DNA of 30,000 nucleotides, taken from assembly GCA_012295275.1 (NCBI GenBank), contig CM022675.1, positions 16,969,689-16,999,688 of the forward strand. Direction: 5' to 3'. Made by a program: the position numbers and the translations under genes. Below are positions 1-15,949 of this stretch, piece by piece. The notes under the pieces were generated by a model. It was not told the origin of the DNA. It made no database searches and was given only the letters and a program-made list of their open reading frames with translations. The first letter of the stretch is position 1, and each line of letters opens with the position of its first letter. Source of the stretch: Chrysomallon squamiferum. Lineage: Eukaryota; Mollusca; Gastropoda; Neomphalida; Peltospiridae.

Positions 1-29
1 TTGTTATATTATATTTTTTATTTTTGCAG

Positions 30-4655
<4,626 letters not shown>

Positions 4656-4896
4656 ACAACATCTGAACACAAACACACATCAACATTCGAACATTTGATA
4701 AACACACATCATCATTTTAACATTTGGCAAACACATATAGACATCTGAACATTTGATAAATACACATCAGCATTTGAATATTTGACAAAGATACAACATC
4801 TGAACATCTGTCTGTCAGTTATACTAAAACTGAATACGTCTCTCTGAAACTGAAAGCTGATAAAAGCAGAAAGTGTTAAAGGCTTAAAAAAATGAA
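4656..4896 (+). other. Probable 3' UTR with a degenerate tandem repeat
   Basis: Directly after the stop codon, a short unit resembling AACATTTGATAAACACACATC recurs about four to five times with substitutions between 4660 and 4812. It is A+C rich and non-coding. It lies inside the probable 3' UTR of the acyltransferase gene. Confidence 0.55.
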
Positions 4897-4916
4897 AATA
4901 AATATAAATAAATAAA
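4897..4916 (+). promoter_or_regulatory. Candidate polyadenylation signals of the NRF-6-like gene
   Basis: Three overlapping AATAAA hexamers start at 4897, 4907 and 4911, about 240 bases after the stop codon at 4653-4655. A GT-containing stretch follows. Position and clustering suit a 3' end, but in DNA this AT-rich the hexamer is common by chance. Confidence 0.45.
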
Positions 4917-6814
4917 AGTGGAGAGATAGACTATGTAATTAACAGTGAAGTAAACATTAATTAAACATAAATATACTTCCAAGCTGTCATTTTATTTGTA
5001 TATTGTGTACCTATTGGTAGTTTGGAGAAAAAAATCCAAATTATGTTTTATTATTATTATTATTATTATTATTAGATACATATATTTACTTATGACGGCA
5101 TAAAATACATCCGTATTTACATTATTTACACACTGAATTTTAGTAACAATACTAAACTGTGTTTTATGACAGACACAAATTTGTACTAAATGCTAATTAT
5201 AATTTAGAGTAACATATTTTCATGCTCCGACATTTACATTTATACTACTGTTAGAAACGCGCACACGAGTGTTATCCTCCGCAATATGACGAGGTTTGTG
5301 AGGTCCTCATTTGACTTTGTCCTCCTGTCCCAGCGCGCTTTCCAGTATTGTCTAAGTGCAGAGTCTGATCATAATATATATATATATATAACAAAATATT
5401 CGTTCTTAAACAACACATACACACACACTCACGCACACGCACATACATATACATACTTTTATGGTAGCTTACCTCAGTGCATTTACTTAATGAGTAATTT
5501 TAAATAATACAGTGAAAACGATTTGAAACATTGCCTAGTATACAGTTGTATTTCAGATAGGTTTATATTAATGTTTCTTAATGAATAAAATTGAGATACT
5601 GAACCATGAAAGTGTGTGTGTGTGTATGTGTGTGTGTGTGATTGCCTTTTAAATGTATATAATATACATATATATGCCTTTTAAATGTGCTCTTGTTGTA
5701 GTTGTTGTTGTTGTTATTATAGTGCTTGAGCCAATAATAAATAAATAAACAAATAAATACTTCTCTTTTTTATGATCCAGATTAGTAACGTGTATGTCTA
5801 TGGACTTCTATAAAGGTTTGTGAGTGTGCGTGTGTGTGTTACTTATTTATAAAATGTTATATATATAGAAGGAGAGAGAAAGAGAGAGAGAGACAGACAG
5901 AAAGATCGAGGAGGCTTTATTAACAGCACAGTCTATATTTTTTTTCAAAAAGGCATTTTGTTGGGTTTATGTGCGATCCAGGAAGCCAGTGTTAATGTGA
6001 ATTTATCTCAGGTTACCGATGAAAGTGTGTAGGCAGGGATATTTTCCGTTAAAATGTGTCCAGTTAAAACAATATAAATTTTTGATAGTATCTAGTAACT
6101 CCATAACAATTATCTAAATGTTTGAGTAGCTTATTTTCATTCATTTCTTCAATAGCATTAATTTAATGTTAAAAGATTTTTGAATCAACGAATCATATTC
6201 GATAAGAAAGTATATATTTCCTTTCTTTTCCTTTGATACGGGTACCGTATCATTTATCTTTACTTAAAATATAAAATAATCAATAAATAATAAATAAAAT
6301 AATTTTTAAGCAATAAGAATGTATTTAATAGATACAAGTTAATATGCTTTTAAAGTACTGTATGTTTGATCGTTATTAATTTATTTAAAATTCTTACAGT
6401 AAGTACAGAAAACGCTTTTCACTGGCAAGTTGCGTTTCTTTAAGTCGTTGAGATACGATAATAAAGGTAACTGAACTGAAACGTGTAATAACTTGTTGTA
6501 AGTGGATCACTTGCACTCAGCAATCCTCTCACCTGAAACTGAATGAGCGTCATGGAAACCATAACAAAGCAGGCCTAATTGAAAAGTAGCCTGTTTCAAA
6601 TTAGCTAGTTTTCTACATTTTCTGGATGTCTGGAAACATGTAAACAAATAAGATATGCCCGACATATTGAAACTTGTGTCCGTTATAAAAAGAACTATTT
6701 TCACAAGAACTGCATGTTCGTCCACCTAAATTTTTCGGATTGAAGTGCACTGAACTTGTTCAACGTCACATGGAGTTCTGCACTAATTCGAGCAGTAGTT
6801 TTTAACTGGGACCT

Positions 6815-6818
6815 CGTG

Positions 6819-6850
<32 letters not shown>

Positions 6851-6860
6851 TACGTGCGTG

Positions 6861-6901
<41 letters not shown>

Positions 6902-6936
6902 AAAACGTAATATTTTATTATTATTATTATTATTAT
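6815..6936. repeat. GTGC/GT microsatellite followed by (TTA)n
   Basis: GT units are interrupted by GTGC units (about 6830-6865), return to pure GT up to about 6900, and a TTA run follows at 6915-6936. Open frames on both strands here encode only Cys-Val or His-Thr repeats. Confidence 0.92.
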
Positions 6937-7381
6937 GCACTTTTGCAGTTAAGAAACAAATTGGTAAATTCGACCTGTGATCAGTTCCTGCTTTGCTATA
7001 TTTAGGACTGTAGATATACAACGAGACTTTTAATGATTAATAAAAATATGACAATACATAAGCCTAGATTATAGATTTTTAACAGTCAAGGCTATCTTCT
7101 TTCATTATGCTTATTTTGTACAATATAAATTCACACTTTATTTTTTTTTATTTTTGTTACTTCTTTAATATTTCCATGCTATTCTATTCGATCCAATATG
7201 CAATTTAATTTATATTCTACATTACTGAATCGCACTTAATTCTTGACAGATTTTTGTTTATATTGGTTATGTTAAGCCCTCCGTACATTGTTTTTAATTA
7301 ACTGACTGAACATGCAGTCATTTTTGGAAAGTTCATTTCATATAATAATAAAAAAAATTAAGAAAAAGACTTAAAACATCA

Positions 7382-7406
7382 ACGTCATCTGAATTATATG
7401 ACGTAA
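7382..7406. promoter_or_regulatory. CRE/ATF-like motif pair upstream of the first cysteine-rich gene
   Basis: ACGTCAT (7382-7388, minus-strand ATGACGT) and TGACGTAA (7399-7406) lie 11 bases apart, about 550 bases before the ATG at 7959. TGACGTAA is the bZIP (ATF/CREB/CRE-BP) half-palindrome type of site. Binding is inferred from the motif only. Confidence 0.25.
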
Positions 7407-7958
7407 TTACTTTCATTCAAAATTGTAAGCAGACGTGTAGATTTTACTGTGAAAGTAAGATTTTAATTACAACTAATTACAACTATTATTTAAAAGTCAT
7501 AAAGTAAATGATTTTTTTATTTAATAGAAGACTTTTTTTCTTATTTTCTGTAATTTTTACTTATAACTTTTTAATTCGAAGAATAAACAAAATAACCGAT
7601 CAGTAAGGAGAGGAAAGAAGCCATTTACGGTGATTTAGTTTAACTGGAAGAATAAATTATATATTTGGTTCATATAAACTTGTACTTCGCGATATCTGGC
7701 ATAAAGTGTATCTATCCCCAATTAAATATTAATTAGTTATATAACTATATAATTTAAAACATTTCTTCTTTTACATCACTATGTTTTCTGCCATATATAT
7801 ATACTTTTTTTTTTCTTTTTTTTTTCAAAGTATATTTTATATGTTCTATATGGTCAAAAGTAAAACGCCATTTATAATTATTACTGAAATCATTGTCAGT
7901 TTATTATTATTATTTAGATCATTATTTATACTGAAGTGAAGCAGCTGACATTGTTAAG

Positions 7959-8007
7959 ATGAGGTGGTTGGTCATCTTCTGTCTGGTATCCCAAATATTT
8001 CATCAAG
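7959..8007 (+). CDS. Exon 1, signal peptide (paralogue 1)
   Basis: It encodes MRWLVIFCLVSQIFHQ plus one base (phase 1), followed by GTAATC. It has a basic start and a hydrophobic core, as in a secretory signal. The exon is exactly 49 nt, the same as exon 1 of the paralogue at 21524, which supports this ATG as the start. A spliced 5' UTR is possible because TTATTTAG upstream (about 7917) could be an acceptor. Confidence 0.8.
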
Positions 8008-8083
8008 GTAATCAAAATGCACGCATTTCTCTTTGTTGCCATCATTATCTAAAACCAGAATTTTGATATCACACTCTGTAATG

Positions 8084-8118
<35 letters not shown>

Positions 8119-11100
8119 TACACTCTAATACATATAAATTACATATAAATATTGTGTGTAAGTAAAAACAATTTGTGTTCATTTGTATCCCCGTCCAAAT
8201 GCATTAATCAATTCTCACAAAAATTGATTTTTAAAAAGAATGTTTTCCAGGCTTCAACACTTTTTGAGTCTTGCTAGCTAATCAACAGAATGGCCAGGGG
8301 TCACCAGTATTGGGCTCCACTTTGGGAATCAGTTGGTTATAATATGTTTCTGGGCCTCTTTAAAATTGTTCATTCACTGAAGTCAACTGAATTTTCATTT
8401 TTATTAATTCTTACTGTTTCTTGTACACAACATTGTTTGTTTTGCTGCATGTCTGTTGTAGTTTGACAAAGATCAGTGAATTCAATATTAAATGACAATA
8501 TCACATGACATATTAATGCATGAAATAATGTCAGCAATGAGAATGTTCACAATGATTCAGTTATGTCATCAAGTTCTTTTTATAATTAATTTCATCCGAT
8601 GTAGACAAATGCAGATTAATGTCATGCACTGATTCAATTAAGTACTGCTGTAAACATTGCCACACATCATTTAATTCATGAATCTTTTTTACTGGAAAAT
8701 TAGTGATACATTGGTCAGGAGATTTCCAGAGCTGCAGATATCCATACAAATTCAAGCCACTGTATAATAAACACTTTAAAAAAAAACATGCACATCTATC
8801 ATTTATTTATTAATGTATTATTGTTATTATTATTATTATTACTTTTATATATATAAAACAATATTAAAACTATAGAAATCTGTTAGTTTTTTCACAAGAT
8901 CCAACAACTGCAGGAGCAGAAACAGACACTGACACAGACACTGACACAGACACTGACACTGACACTGACACAGACAATGGCACAGACTCAGGAGGGGTTG
9001 TTACCACTGGATCTCCTACTGGTCCAGAAGATACTGGCAGCAGCTCTGTGGCAAAAACAACATGTGATAAAGGATTTTATTCAGCTCATGGCATGTGTTA
9101 CAGTAAGCATTTAATTTCTTAAATAACTGTGAGTGGTTAAAACAAATTTATGCATGTCAGAGCAGAGACTGACTATAAGATGCTAGACACATTTTATACA
9201 GATAAAAGTACACTCTTTTATTTATATCTGATTATCACAGCTGTAAGACAGATTAATATAGTTAAACAATAAGTCAGAGCCCCTTAAAATTAAACTATAA
9301 AGAAGATTAGAGATGTATAAGTTGGTTTAGATTATCACAGTTAACTTGTAGAGAAAAATTTACATGTATTAGGAGATGTTGAATCAACAAAATTAAACTG
9401 TTGAATATATTTTGTTGTTTGTATGTAGACAAATTTTGAATGTCCCTGCCACATTAACAGATTAAACAGGATTTGTATCATGTAGGATGGTTTCACCAAC
9501 CAACCAACCTCCCCAAGAAATTGAAAAAAAATTAAAATAAATATATAAAAAGAAAAAAGAAAAGCAATAATAACAAAAACAAAATGAAACAAAAAACACA
9601 CCAACAAAAAAACAACATGAAACTGAATTTATAATGTCCCAGCAAATGAGTTAAATTATATTCTTAGATGAAGCTGACTGTCTTAAAAATATGAAAGCTC
9701 CTGGTTACTGTGGAAGTGATCCTGGCTGCAGTGGAAAAAGTAAACTGGGAACCAATTGTTTATGTTGTACAGGTTATGCAATAGGATCATCTGGATGTGA
9801 AGATGATGGTAAAATGTTTAATGTTGATAAGTTGTATCATTTCATTTTAGCCTTGTATTCATAATTTTTCTCTTAAAATCAATACTGTTTTCTGATCAAG
9901 TTACTTTTAAAAAATTTCTGCATGATATACACAATAGTAATATGATCATTTATCTAAGGATCTGAAACTTACAATACTTATTACATAATTACAAGATAAA
10001 AAAAATATATATTTTTTTTTTAAATTGTCATTCATAATATTTTTACAGATTAAAGATTTTAAAATTTATATAATACTTTTTAATTTAAATTTTTGTTTTT
10101 ATTAATAGAGAAACAGCATTATTCAAATTACTTATTAATATATTATTTGTAATAAAAAGATATTTGAATTGTTTTCTGTTTCAATATTTATTCTCTAATT
10201 TATAAAATCTGACAGGAACTGGAATGAATGCTCCTGGATCTGATGGTAAACAACACTGTTGTCCTTTTTTTCCTCAAAATTTACCACCGGACAGGGTATA
10301 TAAATACATAGTTTGATTTTAATTAGTTGTATATCAAATAAAATGCTAGTTTCTTTAGTGTGCTTAGATGTGAAACATTCCTTGCTGCTAATCTGTAATA
10401 ATAGATAATGGAGTAGAATATATGGATTTCCAATTATATTATTATGAAAAATGTCAGTAATACTTTTCAATTTAAACCAGTTTAAAATTTAAGATAATCT
10501 CTGACATTCTCAGAACACAGGCTGTATTGTTATTTACAGTTCGTTTGATGATATTCTTATATCATACAGATAAAATGGATTACTAGTCTACTTCTTTTTG
10601 CAAGTTTCTTAAAAGGTGTTGTCTGAATGGAATGCTGTTTGATATGTTTTCAAATTATTTTAAATATGCAGGCATTTTTACTTTTACATCAGGTTTGTTA
10701 TAAAAAAAATATATTTTTACAGAAAATCTGTGACCAGAGTGGTATACCATTCCAGTCACTAAGAGATTTATTCATGCAAAGATGTAAGACTGGCTATGAA
10801 GGAGGTCCATTAGAACTTCTTGGTGACAACTGTACAGGTTATTAGTTAATTCATGTTATTGTAACAGGGTTTTTTTGACAGTATTATGTAATTTTTGTAC
10901 TGTAACTGCATTTATATAGCATTTTTCTTTTTCTTATCATTTTATAGACAGTGTATATATTTTTTGCATTGAAAATTGTACTGTTGTTGTTTTGGTTATG
11001 CATATATAGAAGGCTGGAACAAAAGTTCAATGAAATTCAAAGAGAGTTTTTAGATATGTTTACATAGATTTATTCAGCCACATATATTTTGTGCTATTTG

Positions 11101-11121
11101 TTCAGTTTTCAGGATATATAT

Positions 11122-11157
<36 letters not shown>

Positions 11158-14100
11158 CATATACTTAAGTCATATTTGAAATGAAACTATATGCTCCAGC
11201 TCCAATTCCACCTATATATATGTAAAAAAGCTATATTCATATGTTTTTTGTGAACATAAAACATTTGTATTATTTCCCTTTTATTGTAGACGCATGTAAA
11301 GATGTGGTGTGTACTAAGCCAAACACTGAGTGTGTGGGAGGATTTTGCATATGTTTAAAAGGATATGTGGAGAAGGAAGCTGGTTGTTACAGTAAATATT
11401 TGTATTTGTCTTTAAAATAAAGAATTCATTTTCTGGCAGTTCATTGAAGTAGTAATAGATTAGATCTGTGTTATTTGTCAAGTCAGCAAATACTCTAAGT
11501 CAAAACTTGTTTTCCTGCTTATAGAAAGGTTCTTACATAATATCCGTCACTGCTAACTACTATTATCTACTGTATTACATTCATTAACACAAAAAGAACT
11601 AATAATAATTACTGACATGAAAATGTGGATGACTGGTTAACCCACTTTGAATTCATTCACTTACATTTATTATCTATTCAGAATTGCATACATTCAGTTT
11701 AAATTAAGTTTTTTATAAAGATAAAAAAGTATGAATGATTGTGAGATGATAACAGAGAGAATCAGTTACAAGATTTTTTGATGTTATAAAAGAAGAAATA
11801 ACTAGTTAGCAGAGCATCAGTTTTTTTAGTATTTGATTAAAATGTGCAAGTTAGTGACTCATTAATACAGTTAAACTGCAAGTAATTTTTTACATGTAAA
11901 AGTTAATAACACATTAACATAATAAAACTATAAATAAAATGTTACATTTATAAGACACTGTCATATCTACAATTAAACTATAAAGAAAATTTACATATAT
12001 AAGTTCATTTAAACTAGTAAAACTTTTACATTATAAGTTAGTGTCACATTAACAGTTCAATTCTTGAGAAAGTTTTCTGATACATGTCTCCTGGTTCCTG
12101 CTTTTAGTGTTCAGCTGCAGTCTTCTCTTTGTATTTCAGGTGCTCAGAACTGTATGCTAAACATGAATCCTCCAGGATACTGTGGCACTGATCCAAACTG
12201 TGAGGAAGAATCACGTGACAACTTTTGCTTGTGCTGTGCAGGATATCAGTTAAACAAAAATGAAGGAATCTGTGTGCCAGATGGTGAGAAATGAACACAT
12301 ACAAGATGTAAATTCATATAGTCAATGCATACAAAGTTAAAACTAACGAGGACATTTTTGTTCCACATAAGAACATTTAGATCGAATATCTTTTTTTTCT
12401 TTTTTAATAATTAATAATTTCATATTAATTTGTGATATTTATTTTATACATTTCAGGTACTGGTGACAATCTAATAGGTAAGGAAAAGGTTTCTCACAAG
12501 ACATACAGAAAATTGTTGGTGACAGTAATAATTTGCTGGTTTCTTACTGTATTTTAACATAAATAATTACAAAAGAAAAGACTTCCGACTATAAACCTGT
12601 GACACAGATCTATGATACTCAGAGGATAGTGAATGGACAACAGCTGTAAAGTACTGCAGTTGTTTAGAAATATAAATATTTTTTCTCTCTCATAGAGGGT
12701 TTGACATTAAATAAATCATTTTTGAAAAAGATTTCTCAACTTAGGAAGAATCTTTTATATAAGATTGATTTCAATTCTGAATTATAAAATAAAATATAGC
12801 AATTTCTGTAACACGTTCTTAAGTGAATGCTGTTGTGAGAGGACTATTTTTTAGTGCAGGTTTCTTTTTTGTTTTCTTTTTTACCTTTTTTTTTTTTTTT
12901 TTTTCCTTTTTTCAGGAAATCAATCACTCTGCTGTCATTTCTTTGAAGATACAGTTTACCCAATAAAAGCTGTAAATATTTCCAAAAAATAAACCATTAC
13001 ACTTAATGTATATAAGTTCATACATAAATCATTGCAGTGTACATAGTATACATAAATCATTTTAATATAGAGTATAAACATAAAATATTACAAATTACAG
13101 AGTATATATATATATAATCATTACAATGTACAGAGTATATACATAAATCATTACAATGAGTATATGGATAACTGTAGATATTTAAAATGATCATTAATGT
13201 AATATACTTCAAGCTAAAATTAATTTTCTATTATTATAGGATGTATGTGGAAAAGATTTCCAGACTTACAAGTCAGTGAAGGAGTTATATGTCAGGTTCT
13301 GCAAGTATGGCTACCAAGGTCCTGCAAATAACCTAATTGTCCATTCAGGAGCATGTACTGGTAAAATATCATAGTATTACAACATTCACATTGCATGCTT
13401 TCAAATTAAGCCAGTGACCAGCATTATCTCTGTCTACTGGCATCAAAGTAAAGGGAAAATGATGAAAACACTGAGTTTTCTTTTTTTCTTCCAAATAGAA
13501 TTACATTACTAATAACAAAATTTCACAAGCTTTTAAATTATACAAATCACTCTGGGAAAGGGTCACATTAAATATAAAGCTTTTTCATTCAAAAACAGTT
13601 GTCCAAAAACTGCTTTTGTTGCCTGCACTTACAGCAGTTGCATTCACGTACATTGTGCCATCAGCTCCACATCCATATAATAGTATTTACATGAGAGTAA
13701 AAAAATATGGTATCTGCTAATTTAACCTAATCCTCTGATATTCAAATATGAAAGCTTTGACATTGTATAAATGAAAATTAAATAAAAGTATTTAGTTACA
13801 TACATTAAAAGATTCACTACAAACATTGATAATGAAACAAGAAATCAGTTAGTCAAAATGTCAAAAACATTGTTGATATTGTTATGTGAACAATAATAAC
13901 ACAATTTTATCAGTGTTTATTGTACATTCATTTTTTGTATTTTTTTTCATTTTTGGAACATAAAACAGCAAAATATGAATAAACTTTGTTTAGTTTAATA
14001 CTTTGGATAATTTCTCTCATGGTGAAAAAGATATGGGTTTGATGTTTTTATCAGTGTCCAGATGTAGAGAGTATTAGTGTAGACACATGGTTTATTAAAA

Positions 14101-15917
14101 AAAATATATATATTTAATTTACAGTTGTGTAAACTCTCATCTAGCTGGAAAGAATTATATGTAAGTTTTGAAAGACATTTGTGATTTTTATTGTTTTAAC
14201 TTTTTATTTTTTATTTTTTCAGCTGATGAAAAAATTACTAAAACAAACCCACAGTGTAAGTACACACACATGCATGCATACATTCATAGATAGACAGACA
14301 GATATACATAAACGTGTATGTTCATTTACACAGCCTCACTGAAACTGATGATAATAAATACAAAAAGTCATTTCTGCATCAGCAAAATTTTAAGGTATAT
14401 GTTCTTAATACAAAATCATTAAGTGATTTGTTAATGAAAGAAAAATGTTATAATTTGAGTCACATCAGAACAGAGCAATATAAATACCAGAACTACTGTT
14501 ACTTCTGTGTCTTTGAGTGTCAGCGATGAACACTAACAGGTTTTCTGATTTTTTTCTTTAAGTTCATCTGTGAATCTTTCTGGCTCTTTTGAACAACCGT
14601 ATCTCACAGCAGAGGCAGCTGTTGCTGCCACAATACTATGAATTGTGTTAAGTACTAGACATTGTGGTTTGGGAGTTGTTCCAAAAAAAATGATGCTTCA
14701 GTTCTGTTGTGCTTTTGCTCATGCAGATTCGCCTGATCTAATCCAGTCATAATGCAAAGCAATCACTTGCATTCTTAACCTTTCTATCCCAAACTAGCCT
14801 CTCCTTCTTCACAAGCACCTTGTAGCTCCATGGTGATCTTTCTTTGTGCAGTGATGAAATCCCTATCTTTTGACTTCAAAAGGTGCAATACATCACCATT
14901 ATTTGATTTAAATGCATCCTCCTTTCCTGCTGTCATTCTTCCTTAATAACTGCCATTCTGCAAACATTCTGCTGGCTTTGCTATGGCAATAAACTTCAGT
15001 TATATTATCCAAGTCACTGAAAAAAAAAAATAATAATAATAACATTTCATATTTATGCATTTCTCTTCCTGGAAAATGACAATGAAAAACTGTAGTGGCA
15101 ATGATGATTTCTTAATCTTGTGTCAAAGAAGTAAGTCGATCAAATCAACAACGTACATAATACAAATACAGCAGGTGCTGAACCAGATAATTACAGTTTC
15201 ATTGTTTGACATAGTAAAATAAAAAGATTTAGTTTTTGTTTCTAGATTATTATATTTAAATGACAAATATGTGAATATATATTTTTTTCGTTTACAGCAA
15301 ATAGTCCTGCTTCCAGAAACATTGCTGCTCTTGGCTTCTTCCTTTGTGCTGCAGTGTAAGACAAACCCACTCTGACACATAAACCCGTCTGATCTCCACC
15401 TATCTCTCTGTCTACCCTCTGTTAATGTGTTTAATCATCCATTCATTTGTATGTTTGTTAATGTCTTTATGATAAACACACATATTTATGGAACAAAATA
15501 CATTTTTGCATTCTAAAGAGAATTATTTATTCAGACATACTTTGTAATATATGTCTGGTTGGGGGATCTTTATCACTGTATAACCTGGTATAAGTCATTA
15601 TTATTTTGGGTGCATTGTCATTGTTTTGGGGTGCTTTCTCAACATCGTTTTATCCACCTTTGTCTGTTTCCATCTGCCAGTGTCTTTTTAATCATTTATA
15701 TGTATTACAAAACCAACTTTCCTTCTTGCTTGTGCATTTATGACATAATCTATTGCTTAGAAGTAAATGAATTTTGCCATTGATTTAGACCCTTTTTTGT
15801 TCATCATCATCCTTGATTTAAATTTATTAAATCCAATCCAAATAAACTTAAAAGTCTGTTAATAATTAATACATTGCCTTTTGTTTGTTTGTTTCTTTCT
15901 TTCTTTCTTTCTTTCTT

Positions 15918-15949
<32 letters not shown>

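Larger units (their letters stand above)
4917..7958. other. Intergenic spacer, no supported gene
   Basis: Between the acyltransferase 3' end and the first cysteine-rich gene I see no exon with credible splice sites or conserved residues. It contains (TTA)n at 5048-5074, (TA)n at 5374-5390, a CA-rich run at 5412-5455, (GT)n at 5611-5640, (GA)n at 5871-5900, GT/GC repeats at 6815-6900 and (TTA)n at 6915-6936. Less repetitive patches at 5245-5370 and 6480-6800 have higher GC but match nothing I recognise. Confidence 0.75.

Noticed and set aside
6701-7021. 106-residue minus-strand frame
   Set aside because: Core is Thr-His and Asn repeats from GT and TTA microsatellites; no splice context or conserved residues.
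10627-10845. 72-residue open frame with its own ATG
   Set aside because: Only its 3' half (10723-10837) is an exon; the ATG and first residues are intronic read-through before the TTTTACAG acceptor.
9241-12060. CRISPR-like array
   Set aside because: The ~50-bp units are degenerate, contiguous and in animal introns, with no identical repeats separated by unique spacers.
12104-12304. Minus-strand frame opposite module A2
   Set aside because: Shadow of the + strand exon 12140-12283, which has conserved cysteines and correct splice sites.
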